Below are positions 25,921 through 34,555 of a DNA stretch of 64,000 nt, piece by piece (positions within the stretch are counted from its first letter, which is position 1; every line of letters starts with the position of its first letter). The DNA comes from Chitinophaga fulva (GTDB lineage: Bacteria > Bacteroidota > Bacteroidia > Chitinophagales > Chitinophagaceae), in contig NZ_JABBGC010000001.1 of the NCBI RefSeq assembly GCF_012927205.1, positions 3,286,810 to 3,350,809 of the forward strand. Reading direction: 5' to 3'. Both the position numbers and the translations under genes were made by a program. The notes beneath the pieces are model-generated. The model was not told the DNA's origin. It searched no databases and saw nothing but the letters and a program-made list of their open reading frames with translations.

Positions 25921-26928
25921 ATGCCAAAATCAGAAAGAAATCAAATGGGTATACAATTGCTGGAGAAATTACCGCTGCTTAAAGAGGAAATCAGAAAAGT
26001 TATTGTTGGCCAGGAAGCCGTGCTGGATGAAGTGCTGGTAGCCATGATGGCCGGCGGCCATTGCCTGCTGGAAGGCGTGCCGGGACTGGCAAAAACATTG
26101 ATGGTCCGCACCCTGTCACAGGCATTGCACTTGTCTTTCCGCAGGATACAGTTCACCCCCGACCTCATGCCCACTGATATCATCGGCACGGAAGTGCTGG
26201 AAGAAGATCATGCTACAGGCAAAAGGTTTTTTAAGTTCAACAAAGGCCCCTTATTCGCCAATATTATATTAGCTGACGAAATCAACCGTACGCCACCCAA
26301 GACGCAATCCGCGCTGCTGGAGGCAATGCAGGAGTTTGAAGTCACCTATGCCGGGCAAACCTACGCACTGGACAGGCCGTTTTTTATCCTGGCCACCCAG
26401 AACCCGATAGAACAATCCGGTACCTATCCCTTGCCTGAAGCGCAGCTGGACCGTTTCCTGCTGTACGTCAAAATAGGTTATCCGACTGAACAGGAGGAAA
26501 CCGCTATCCTCACAGGAACTACCGGCACTCGTAAAGTTGACGTGCAACCGGTGCTGGATGCCAATGATATCAAACAATTACAACAACTGGTACGGGAAGT
26601 ATCCATCGATGCGGACCTGGTATCCTGGGTAAGCCGGCTGGTACGTAATACCCGTCCGGATACGACCACTGTCGACTATGTAAAAGAATGGGTGCGCTGG
26701 GGCGCCGGTCCCAGGGCCGGACAGGCACTGGTCCTCACCGCCAAGGCACACGCATTGCTGCAAGGCCGCTATGCTGTTACCACCGCTGATATCACCGCGA
26801 TGGCTTATCCCGTTTTACGTCACCGCATCCTTATGAACTTTAGAGCGGAAGCGGAAGGAGTGCATCCCGATAAAGTCACAGAGAAACTGTTACAACAAGT
26901 TGAACGAACGGCCACCCGCTTATCCTGA
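25921..26928 (+). CDS. MoxR-family AAA+ ATPase
   Basis: 335 aa chaperone-like AAA+ ATPase that in this family remodels or inserts cofactors into VWA-domain partners. Walker A GVPGLAKT (52-59), Walker B IILADEIN (115-122), sensor-1 FILATQNPIEQSGTYPLPEAQLDRF, and the C-terminal lid with ITAMAYPVLRHRILMNF. The ATG at 25921 gives MPKSERNQMGIQLLEK; M9 (25945) is a possible alternative. It heads an operon: DUF58 starts 5 bp after its stop, followed by three membrane-protein genes. The upstream sequence is very AT-rich, with TTATTTTGTG resembling a -7 box, but not firmly assigned. Confidence 0.94.
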   Translation: MPKSERNQMGIQLLEKLPLLKEEIRKVIVGQEAVLDEVLVAMMAGGHCLLEGVPGLAKTLMVRTLSQALHLSFRRIQFTPDLMPTDIIGTEVLEEDHATGKRFFKFNKGPLFANIILADEINRTPPKTQSALLEAMQEFEVTYAGQTYALDRPFFILATQNPIEQSGTYPLPEAQLDRFLLYVKIGYPTEQEETAILTGTTGTRKVDVQPVLDANDIKQLQQLVREVSIDADLVSWVSRLVRNTRPDTTTVDYVKEWVRWGAGPRAGQALVLTAKAHALLQGRYAVTTADITAMAYPVLRHRILMNFRAEAEGVHPDKVTEKLLQQVERTATRLS

Positions 26929-26933
26929 TCATT

Positions 26934-27818
26934 ATGAGCAACCTGCTGGACCCGAAAGTATTGCTGGCCATCAAAGACCTGCCGCTCGCTGCTAAAACAG
27001 CGGTCGATGGTTTTATGGCCGGAATGCATGCCAGCAGAGTGAAAGGGGCAGGGCTGGAATTCAGCCAGTACCGCAGCTATCAGCCGGGAGATGATCTTCG
27101 TTGGCTCGACTGGAAAATGTATGCCCGCTCCGACAGGTATTATATCCGCGAATCAGAAATGGAAACCAGCATCGACATCAGTTTTTTGATAGATGCCAGC
27201 AATTCCATGTTACATACGGAAGACGGTATTTCCAAAATAGATTATGCCCGTTACCTGGCAGCCTCTCTCGCTTATCTGGCTCACTTGCAGGGCGATGCAG
27301 CAGGACTGGCAGTTTTACATAATGGCCGGTTGCTGACAATGACCGCCAGAAGAGAGGCGCAACACATGGCCCGCCTGTATTACCAGCTGGAGAAAATACA
27401 GCCCGGCGGCACTTTTACGGAGCCAGCCCATTACCGTGATCTCTTCAGTGGCCCGCATAACCGGCAGTTGCTGGTATTCATTACTGATTACTATGAACAA
27501 TCAAATGAAATCACCACGCTGTTGCAAACCTTATCTGCCCTGGGACATGAGATACTCGTGTTTCATTTGTTAGGAGACAAAGAACGCCGCGGCGATTTCC
27601 GTGGCTACGACGCGGTAGAGGACCTGGAGACAGGTCAACGGCTGGAACTGACGGGCATAGCAGATACCGACTATCCTTCAAAGCTTGAACAATACAACGA
27701 TCACCTGCGTACACAGTTGTTGCAGCGACGTATCTATTACCGGCAACTCCTTTTGCAGGAGCCACTGGATACGGCCCTGCGCGACTTTCTGAACCAGCGT
27801 AATAAAATAAGAAAATAA
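26934..27818 (+). CDS. DUF58 protein with VWA-like fold
   Basis: 294 aa, soluble. The DUF58 signature YRSYQPGDDLRWLDWKMYAR (49-64) precedes a VWA-like domain with a MIDAS-type motif DASNS (87-91). DUF58 proteins are the usual partners of MoxR ATPases. Further strands: AAGLAVLHNGRLL, LLVFITDYYEQ (second metal-ligand region), HEILVFHLLGDKE. It lies 5 bp after moxR and 27 bp before the BatA-type gene. The spacer after it (27800-27845) is an A/T-rich run of AAAATAA units. Probably recruits membrane partners to the ATPase (inference). Confidence 0.93.
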   Translation: MSNLLDPKVLLAIKDLPLAAKTAVDGFMAGMHASRVKGAGLEFSQYRSYQPGDDLRWLDWKMYARSDRYYIRESEMETSIDISFLIDASNSMLHTEDGISKIDYARYLAASLAYLAHLQGDAAGLAVLHNGRLLTMTARREAQHMARLYYQLEKIQPGGTFTEPAHYRDLFSGPHNRQLLVFITDYYEQSNEITTLLQTLSALGHEILVFHLLGDKERRGDFRGYDAVEDLETGQRLELTGIADTDYPSKLEQYNDHLRTQLLQRRIYYRQLLLQEPLDTALRDFLNQRNKIRK

Positions 27819-27845
27819 CAAAATAAAAAAATAGCAAAATAATTT

Positions 27846-29177
27846 GTGCTGCACCTGCTACAACCCATATGGATGACACTCGCCACCGGAATAGCTGTTC
27901 CGGTGTTTATCCATTTGTGGCATCGTCGCCCGGGAAAGGTGCTCCGCATCAGTAGCGTGCAACTGCTGGCGGCTTCTTCTGTACGGCATGCCCGCAGCTG
28001 GCGTTTGTCTGACTGGTGGCTGCTGTTGCTGCGCTGCCTGCTGATCATCCTGCTGGCATTGCTGCTGTCTCAACCGGTATGGCGTCAGCCGCTGACTGCC
28101 CGCACCGTGAAAGGCTGGGTGGTAACGGAGCAGGCGGCATATCCCGCTTTCCGCCACCAGATCGATTCCCTGTTGCAGCATGGTTTTCAGCTGCATGCCA
28201 CTGATACCGCTTTCTCCCGGCTGCGCCGGCCGGAGGAGCTTACGCCGGATACATCGACCACCTCTTACTGGCAACTGTTACAGGCGCTTTCCCAAAAGGT
28301 GCCGGCTGATTTGCCGGTGTACCTGTTCACCGGCAACCGCCTCGCCCGTTTCTCCGGACCGATGCCGGCCGTAGCGCTAACGCTGCACTGGCAAACCATG
28401 ACGCCGGTAGATTCGGTTGTTAACTGGAACGACTATACGTATCTGCTGGACAACGACAGCCTGCGCATACGAAAGGGGCGAAGCTCCCCATCAGGGACTG
28501 TTTTTAGTTATTACGATACCCTGCGGGGTAATAATGATACCACCACTTTACATTGTACCATTTATACGGATAAATATCCGGAAGATGCCCGCTACCTCGA
28601 AGCCGCATTGAAAGCGGTACAGCAATATACCCACCGGAAAATTAGCCTGCTGCTTGTCAGACAGGTAACCGCTGTTCCTGCTTCGCAGGACTGGCTCTGG
28701 TGGCTGTCGGACAGTCCATGGCCTGCCGGTGTCAACGCCGGAAGGACCATCCGTTATGCCACTGGTAAACCACAGTCCGTATCCGGCACTATCGGGAACA
28801 CCAATATTCAGCTATTCCGGCGCCTGCCGGTAAACGATACTACCGGCGCCACGTGGCTTGACAGCTACAGTAACCCGCTGCTGACAAGAGACAGCCTCTA
28901 CACTCATTTTGATCCAACATGGAATGAACTTCCCTGGAGTGGAGAATTCCCGGAAAAGCTGCTGGAACTGATGTTCCCGGCTACCTGGGCGAAACAATAT
29001 GACCGCCGCAGTATAGATGCCCGGCAACTGGTGCTGCCGATGCATGCAGCTGCTGTTAAACCGGCAGTCTTGCCACAACAGGAAACCTCGCTGGAGAAAA
29101 CAATTTGGATAATCCTGTTCATCACATTTTGCGCTGAACGATATCTTTCATCCAAAACAGCTGTAAAAAGTGAGTAA
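27846..29177 (+). CDS. BatA-domain membrane protein
   Basis: 443 aa, GTG start. Begins with the PF07584-type N-terminal region: LLQPIWMTLATGIAVPVFIHLWHRR then WWLLLLRCLLIILLALLLSQPVW, two membrane helices. The middle is a large extracytoplasmic region with short strands and a fragment resembling a VWA/GATase core but no MIDAS motif that I can see; it has lost the metal site or never had one. The C-terminus has a last hydrophobic segment (TIWIILFITFCAERYL). Third gene of the MoxR operon; its 3' end is next to or overlaps the start of the following gene. Contains a GGGGCGAAGCTCCCC sequence near 28477. Confidence 0.88.
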   Translation: MLHLLQPIWMTLATGIAVPVFIHLWHRRPGKVLRISSVQLLAASSVRHARSWRLSDWWLLLLRCLLIILLALLLSQPVWRQPLTARTVKGWVVTEQAAYPAFRHQIDSLLQHGFQLHATDTAFSRLRRPEELTPDTSTTSYWQLLQALSQKVPADLPVYLFTGNRLARFSGPMPAVALTLHWQTMTPVDSVVNWNDYTYLLDNDSLRIRKGRSSPSGTVFSYYDTLRGNNDTTTLHCTIYTDKYPEDARYLEAALKAVQQYTHRKISLLLVRQVTAVPASQDWLWWLSDSPWPAGVNAGRTIRYATGKPQSVSGTIGNTNIQLFRRLPVNDTTGATWLDSYSNPLLTRDSLYTHFDPTWNELPWSGEFPEKLLELMFPATWAKQYDRRSIDARQLVLPMHAAAVKPAVLPQQETSLEKTIWIILFITFCAERYLSSKTAVKSE

Positions 29178-29190
29178 CGTCAACGGTCAT

Positions 29191-31305
29191 ATGAAAATAG
29201 CTGCCATCCGTGCCCGCTGGGTGCGTAGCCAGCTATTGCGTTATGGCTTGTTGTCAATAGCATTGGCAGCGCCGTTGGCGCTGTTTGGGGCCGTACCGGC
29301 TATTGTCGGGGGAGTATTGGCGCTCACAGCTCAACTCTGGTGGCACCAGCCCTGGCGCCTGCCGGAGGAAGAAGTGGCGCGTTACCTGAACCAAACATTC
29401 CCGGAATTGGAGGACAGTGCGACCTTGTTCTTAAAACCCACGGCGGACCATAACCTGTTGGGAACCCTGCAGGTAGAAAAAATTGCGCCAGCGCTGGAAA
29501 ACCTGCAACTGCCCGGGAAGTTCTACAAACCGCTGCGGCAGGCGGCCATGACAGCTTTGTTCATGCTATTGTTCACACTGGGTTGGTATGGGCTGAATAC
29601 CCGCATTACATCGCTCCCGGCCGGTATGACAAATACAAACGCCCCAACCAATCACCCGGAGAAAGTATTGCCGGGTATCAACGGGATACAGATCACCTTG
29701 CAGCCGCCGGCGTATATGCGCCGCCCGGCCCGCACGCAATCGGCATTTAATATTACTGCTCCCGACAGTGCTTCGGTAAAATGGACGCTGCATACCAATA
29801 ACCAGGTGCAGGAACTGACATTGTTGTTTAATGACAGCACACGGCTGGCATTACAACCAGATGCGTCGCATACCACGTGGACGGCTACACGGACTGTGCA
29901 CAAGTCCGGTTTCTACCAGGTGTCCATGAACAGCCGCCTGTCTGAATTATACCAGTTGCAGCTGATACCTGACCAGCTGCCGGTAATACGCATGACCAGC
30001 CCTAAACCTTATACAACCATAGAATTCGGGCAATCCACTAAAGTTAATGTGCAGGCTGCCCTGTCCGACGACTATGGCATCCGGAATGCATACATCTCGC
30101 TCACCATTGCCAGCGGCAGCGGCGAAGCTGTTCGTTTCAAAGACCAGGAATTGCCTTTCGATAATAACTTTAGCGCACAACTGCCCCAGTACCAGGTCAG
30201 CAAAACACTAAACCTCTCCGCCATGGGGCTGAAGCCGGGAGATGAGCTGTATTTTCATATACGCGTGACCGATACCCGGCGGCAGGAAAACCGCTCCGAC
30301 GTTTATATCGTAACACTGCCGGACACCGCACAGCTCTTCAGTATGGAAGGCATGGTGACCGGTGTGGCCTTTAAGCCTGAATACTTCCGCAGCCAGCGTC
30401 AGATTATCCTTGATGCCGAACAGCTGCTCCGGGAAAAAGACAGCCTCGGCAAGGAAAAATTCAACAGCCGCAGTAACGATCTGGGCACAGACCAGAAACT
30501 GCTGCGCCTGCGCTATGGTAAATTCCTCGGGGAAGAATCGGAGTCCAATATAGGCGATCCCCGTGTGGCCGCGGAAGAAGGCCATGATGACCACGACCAT
30601 GATCATCATGGGAAAGAAGAGCATGGGGCAGCAGACCCCAAAGACTTTGGCAATGCCGCCAAAGTGCTGGATGAATTTACGGACAAACATGACAACGCTG
30701 AAGATGCCACTTTCTTTGATCCTGAGATAAAAAAACAACTGAGAGCCACTTTGACCGAGATGTGGAAGTCGGAATTGCAGCTGCGACTCTATAAGCCGCA
30801 GGAGGCATTGCCGTTCGCTTACAAGGCGTTACGCCTGCTGAAAGACCTCCAGCAGCAATCCCGCGTATACGTGGCTAAAACAGGCCTTAAAACCACGCCG
30901 CTGAAGCCGGAGAAACGGCTCAGCGGGGAGCAGGATAAAATTCAGCCACGGCAACAAAAGGAAACGGTCACCTACCAGGACCAGCTGCTGGCCGTGCGTC
31001 AGGCGTTAGCCGTCCTCGATGCTATGAAGGCTGGCGATACCAATGTGAATACGGCCGTTCTCCGTGATGCGCAACAGGTGCTGACCACACAGGCTGCCGC
31101 TACACCGGCGGTGTACCTGCCCGCATTGGAAGCCATGCGCCGCATACAAATGCATAAAGGCACGGAGAAGGATATACGTACTGCTCAACAGGGGCTCCAG
31201 AAGATATTGAAAGCGCCGCCGTTGCAACCGCAATCAGCACCGGCGCCAGTATCTCCTTCGTTGCCGCAACACTATTTCCATAACCTTAAAACCGGTACGC
31301 CATGA
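29191..31305 (+). CDS. DUF4175-like membrane protein with histidine-rich segment
   Basis: 704 aa from ATG 29191; a GTG at 29170, overlapping the previous gene by 8 bp, would add seven residues. Two N-terminal hydrophobic segments (LLSIALAAPLALFGAVPAIV and the helix around AAMTALFMLLFTLGWYGL), then a long extracytoplasmic part with Ig-like strands (QPPAYMRRPART; KPYTTIEFGQSTKVNVQ; SDDYGIRNAYISLTI) and a helical C-terminal half. The layout fits DUF4175-type proteins that accompany MoxR/DUF58/BatA genes. An acidic, histidine-rich stretch EEGHDDHDHDHHGKEEHG (nt ~30578-30632) looks like a metal-binding insertion. The next gene overlaps its stop by 4 bp. Function unknown. Confidence 0.8.
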   Translation: MKIAAIRARWVRSQLLRYGLLSIALAAPLALFGAVPAIVGGVLALTAQLWWHQPWRLPEEEVARYLNQTFPELEDSATLFLKPTADHNLLGTLQVEKIAPALENLQLPGKFYKPLRQAAMTALFMLLFTLGWYGLNTRITSLPAGMTNTNAPTNHPEKVLPGINGIQITLQPPAYMRRPARTQSAFNITAPDSASVKWTLHTNNQVQELTLLFNDSTRLALQPDASHTTWTATRTVHKSGFYQVSMNSRLSELYQLQLIPDQLPVIRMTSPKPYTTIEFGQSTKVNVQAALSDDYGIRNAYISLTIASGSGEAVRFKDQELPFDNNFSAQLPQYQVSKTLNLSAMGLKPGDELYFHIRVTDTRRQENRSDVYIVTLPDTAQLFSMEGMVTGVAFKPEYFRSQRQIILDAEQLLREKDSLGKEKFNSRSNDLGTDQKLLRLRYGKFLGEESESNIGDPRVAAEEGHDDHDHDHHGKEEHGAADPKDFGNAAKVLDEFTDKHDNAEDATFFDPEIKKQLRATLTEMWKSELQLRLYKPQEALPFAYKALRLLKDLQQQSRVYVAKTGLKTTPLKPEKRLSGEQDKIQPRQQKETVTYQDQLLAVRQALAVLDAMKAGDTNVNTAVLRDAQQVLTTQAAATPAVYLPALEAMRRIQMHKGTEKDIRTAQQGLQKILKAPPLQPQSAPAPVSPSLPQHYFHNLKTGTP

Positions 31306-32741
31306 CCAGCTGGAACTACTTCCTGTTAGTCGCGGGCCTGGTGGCCGCCGGCTGGCTGATTACACGGGAGATACGCCGTCCCAGGAAAGACCGGCTGATA
31401 GGACGTGTAACCGCTACCGTTATCGCTGTAGTTTGTGTAGTGCTGGCAGGCTGGCCGTTGTACGTCTCCCATAAAGCGTCGGCACCGAAACAGTTGGTGC
31501 AGGCGGAAGCCCCGGCCACGGGCATCATTGCCTGTGACTGGCCCCGGAGCCTGACCTCCGGCAGCGAATGGGCAGTGCAGGGAAGATACCGGAACACCAC
31601 AAATAAACTTGTCACCTTACGGCTGGCTGGTTTTGATACCACGCTGGACTCCGCGGTGATAGCGCCTCAGCAAGACTCCTCTTTTTCCCTCAAAGCATGG
31701 CCTTTACATCAGGGACGGGCGGTATACGGGATTACCGCCATCTCTGGCAGGGATACACTGGAACAGCAGCCATTGCCGCTGGAAGTGAAGTCCGCTGCGC
31801 CGCTTACAGTGCTTTTCCTGGCACAGTCCCCCGACTTTGAAAACCGCTTCCTGGCTGATTGGCTGGTGCAACAGGGAAATGCCGTCGCCATGCGTACCCT
31901 GGTGGCGAAAAATAAATACCTGCTGCGTTTCTCCAATTTCCCGGAGCAGTCGCTTGATGCCCTGACGCCAGCCCTGCTGGCTAAGTTCGACCTTGTGGTG
32001 GCACAGGGTGGGGCTATCGACAAAAATACCCGCGCCCGGCTCGAAGATGCAGGCATCGGACTGGTATTAAAAGCAGACAGCGCCGGCACACAGCCACGGC
32101 CCTTGTCCCTGAAGCTCCGCTCAGGACAGCGGTTACCTGTCTTGTCAACTGATCCCGGACAAGTTTTGCCGGTGGGCAACAATCAGCTGCCGCTGGTAAC
32201 AGACAGCCTGCATCGCGCTTATGTGACCGTATCGCTCGCAGGTGCGGGCAAACTGGTGCGCACACATCTCCTGAATACCTATAGCTGGCAACTGGAAGGG
32301 CAGTCAGCTGCTTACGGACAGTATTGGTCGGCCATCCTCGAAGCTGCCGCCCGGAAAAAGGCCGCTGCGGAAAAAGTAACTTTTGCTCCGGCCATAGCCC
32401 ATGTGTACCAGCCGCTGGACATACAGCTGGAAACTACCGCTACACCGGTATTGCGGGCGGGTGGCATCGCCCTGCCTGTAGCGCAGCATCCCTGGCTGGC
32501 TTATCGTTATACCGGCACCTGGTGGCCCGTAAAATCCGGCTGGCAACAAATCGTTACTGGTACGGGCACCTCATGGAATTATATTTTTCAGGAAGATGAC
32601 TGGAAAAACCTGCCTGTCACGGTGTACAGAACAGCTGCACCAGTATCCCGGCAAATGACCCTCGTACGGCTGTCTCCCGTTTGGTGGCTGGTCCCGCTGT
32701 TCCTCGCGCTCATCTTTTTATGGTGGGAAAAGAAAATGTGA
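31302..32741 (+). CDS. Membrane protein with GATase-like core, last gene of the MoxR operon
   Basis: 479 aa. Two N-terminal helices (YFLLVAGLVAAGWLI; VTATVIAVVCVVLAGWPLYV) and one at the C-terminus (WWLVPLFLALIFLWW). Between them lies an Ig-like strand region and an alpha/beta segment (LTVLFLAQSPDFENRFLADW; LLAKFDLVVAQGGAID; RLEDAGIGLVLKAD) that looks like the class I glutamine amidotransferase-like fold seen in other MoxR-associated membrane proteins. I see no catalytic Cys-His pair, so it is probably a non-enzymatic scaffold. The ATG overlaps the previous stop (ATGA), showing translational coupling. No named family recognised. Confidence 0.78.
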   Translation: MTSWNYFLLVAGLVAAGWLITREIRRPRKDRLIGRVTATVIAVVCVVLAGWPLYVSHKASAPKQLVQAEAPATGIIACDWPRSLTSGSEWAVQGRYRNTTNKLVTLRLAGFDTTLDSAVIAPQQDSSFSLKAWPLHQGRAVYGITAISGRDTLEQQPLPLEVKSAAPLTVLFLAQSPDFENRFLADWLVQQGNAVAMRTLVAKNKYLLRFSNFPEQSLDALTPALLAKFDLVVAQGGAIDKNTRARLEDAGIGLVLKADSAGTQPRPLSLKLRSGQRLPVLSTDPGQVLPVGNNQLPLVTDSLHRAYVTVSLAGAGKLVRTHLLNTYSWQLEGQSAAYGQYWSAILEAAARKKAAAEKVTFAPAIAHVYQPLDIQLETTATPVLRAGGIALPVAQHPWLAYRYTGTWWPVKSGWQQIVTGTGTSWNYIFQEDDWKNLPVTVYRTAAPVSRQMTLVRLSPVWWLVPLFLALIFLWWEKKM

Positions 32742-32894
32742 CGAATGGCTAAAAAAAGTAAGAAAAAAAAATTAGCTTAGGATTCTATAAGGGTTACAAG
32801 GTTTTATGCTCATGAGAATTGCATCACCATGCTACTGATGGTGCATGGAATCACAGATACCCACTGTCAACTAAAATCTAAACCAAACTAAACC

Positions 32895-32900
32895 GGAGGA
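32895..32900 (+). promoter_or_regulatory. Shine-Dalgarno sequence GGAGGA
   Basis: A strong SD, rare in this phylum, 7 nt before TTG 32908. It decides the start of the first TldD gene, since no ATG gives a sensible signal peptide. Confidence 0.7.
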
Positions 32901-32907
32901 CTTTCAA

Positions 32908-34545
32908 TTGAAACGTAAAGATTTTATCCAGCTATCCGCTATGGGGCTGGGAGCACTTGTCCTGCCGAATTTTTCCGCTTTCGGCACACCCGTCGACCCA
33001 TCACGCTTTCTCAATGATGGCATGGACGTAAAAATCAAGAAACAACTGGCAGATGTGGCGCTTAACACCGCCCGCAGCAAAGGAGCCACTTATGCAGATG
33101 TACGCATCGGCAGGTATCTCAACCAGTTTGTCGTAACCCGCGAAGCCCGCGTGCAGAACATTGCCAATGCGGAATCTTTTGGCGTGGGCATCCGCGTGAT
33201 CGCCAACGGCTGCTGGGGATTTGCTGCTACCAACGTGGTCACGAAAGAAGCCATCGCTAAAGCCGCGGAAAGGGCTGTGGCAGTGGCTAAGGCAAACTCC
33301 CGTGTGACCACCACGCCTGTGCAGCTCGCCCCGCAAAAAGGCTATGGTGAAGTAGCGTGGAAAACGCCCATCGTACAAAATGCCTTCACCATTCCGGTGA
33401 AAGATAAAGTAGACCTGCTCCTGAATGTGAACAGTATCGCCATGAAGGGCGGCGCCAACTTTGTCAACTCCGCCATCCTGGCCATTAATGAACAGAAATA
33501 TTTCGCCTCTACGGACGGCTCTTATATCGATCAGGATATCCATCGCCTGTTCCCCACTTTTACGGTCACTAAGATTGACCGCGGCAGTGGCAAATTTGAA
33601 ACCCGTAAGTCGCTCAGCTCTCCTGTAGGCATGGGGTATGAGTACCTGACGCCTACGGCAGATAATAAAGTTGGCGGTATCGTTACCCGTTATAAAGACA
33701 GGTATGATATGCTGGAAGACGTAAAAAATGCTACCGCAGATGTTGACCAGAAACTGAAAGCCAAATCAGTGGAACCAGGTAAATATGACCTGGTGCTCGA
33801 TCCTTCGCATCTGTGGCTGACCATCCACGAATCGGTGGCACACCCCACGGAACTGGACCGCGTACTGGGCTACGAAGCCAACTATGCAGGCACCAGCTTC
33901 CTCACACTCGATAAATGGAAGTCACGCAATTTCCAGTTTGGCAGCAAACTGGTCAACGTAGTGGCGGATAAATTACAGCCCGGCTCCCTCGGCGCTGTAG
34001 GCTACGACGATGAAGGCGTGCAATGCGGCAAGTGGGACCTGATCAAAGACGGTGTGCTGGTCAACTATCAGGCTATCCGTGACCAGGCGCATATCATCGG
34101 CCTCGATCACTCACAGGGATGCTGCTACGCTCAAAGCTGGTCTGATGTGCAGTTTCAGCGTATGCCCAACGTATCCCTGCAGCCGGGAAAAGAAAAACTC
34201 AGTGTGGACGATATGATCAAAAACGTGGAAAAAGGCATTTACATCATCGGTGACGGCTCCTTCTCCATTGATCAGCAACGGTACAATTTCCAGTTCGGTG
34301 GACAAACATTCTACGAAATCAAAGAAGGAAAGATTGCCGGTATGCTGAAAGATGTGGCCTATCAGGCCAATACGCAGGAGTTCTGGAACAGCTGTACGGC
34401 CATCGCAGACAAGAGCGACTACCGCCTCGGCGGCGCTTTCAACGATGGTAAAGGACAGCCCGGCCAGTCCAATGCCGTGTCCCATGGCAGCTCCACGACC
34501 CGTTTTAATGGTGTAAATGTTATTAACACAGCAAGAAAAATCTGA
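32908..34545 (+). CDS. TldD-type metalloprotease, exported (copy 1)
   Basis: 545 aa member of the TldD/PmbA family; TldD and TldE form a Zn-dependent heterodimeric protease acting on unfolded peptides. The zinc motif is HESVAH (H307, E308, H312, HExxxH), in the long family block KYDLVLDPSHLWLTIHESVA. Unlike E. coli TldD it starts with a Tat-like leader, KRKDFIQLSAMGLGALVLP, so export is likely; twin Lys-Arg is a weak Tat motif, whereas copy 2 has Arg-Arg. TTG start, chosen because of GGAGGA 7 nt upstream. It is followed after 10 bp by its TldE partner. A near-duplicate of this pair lies at 36104-39079. Confidence 0.92.
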   Translation: MKRKDFIQLSAMGLGALVLPNFSAFGTPVDPSRFLNDGMDVKIKKQLADVALNTARSKGATYADVRIGRYLNQFVVTREARVQNIANAESFGVGIRVIANGCWGFAATNVVTKEAIAKAAERAVAVAKANSRVTTTPVQLAPQKGYGEVAWKTPIVQNAFTIPVKDKVDLLLNVNSIAMKGGANFVNSAILAINEQKYFASTDGSYIDQDIHRLFPTFTVTKIDRGSGKFETRKSLSSPVGMGYEYLTPTADNKVGGIVTRYKDRYDMLEDVKNATADVDQKLKAKSVEPGKYDLVLDPSHLWLTIHESVAHPTELDRVLGYEANYAGTSFLTLDKWKSRNFQFGSKLVNVVADKLQPGSLGAVGYDDEGVQCGKWDLIKDGVLVNYQAIRDQAHIIGLDHSQGCCYAQSWSDVQFQRMPNVSLQPGKEKLSVDDMIKNVEKGIYIIGDGSFSIDQQRYNFQFGGQTFYEIKEGKIAGMLKDVAYQANTQEFWNSCTAIADKSDYRLGGAFNDGKGQPGQSNAVSHGSSTTRFNGVNVINTARKI

Positions 34546-34555
34546 TCTAACGCAC

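Noticed and set aside
27800-27845. AAAATAA-rich spacer between DUF58 and the BatA gene, and similar AT-rich sequence before moxR
   Set aside because: Ordinary AT-rich intergenic composition; no defined unit or symmetry could be shown.
28474-28494. GGGGCGAAGCTCCCC near 28477
   Set aside because: Looks like a second palindromic repeat but the arms do not pair cleanly, and no second copy was noticed.
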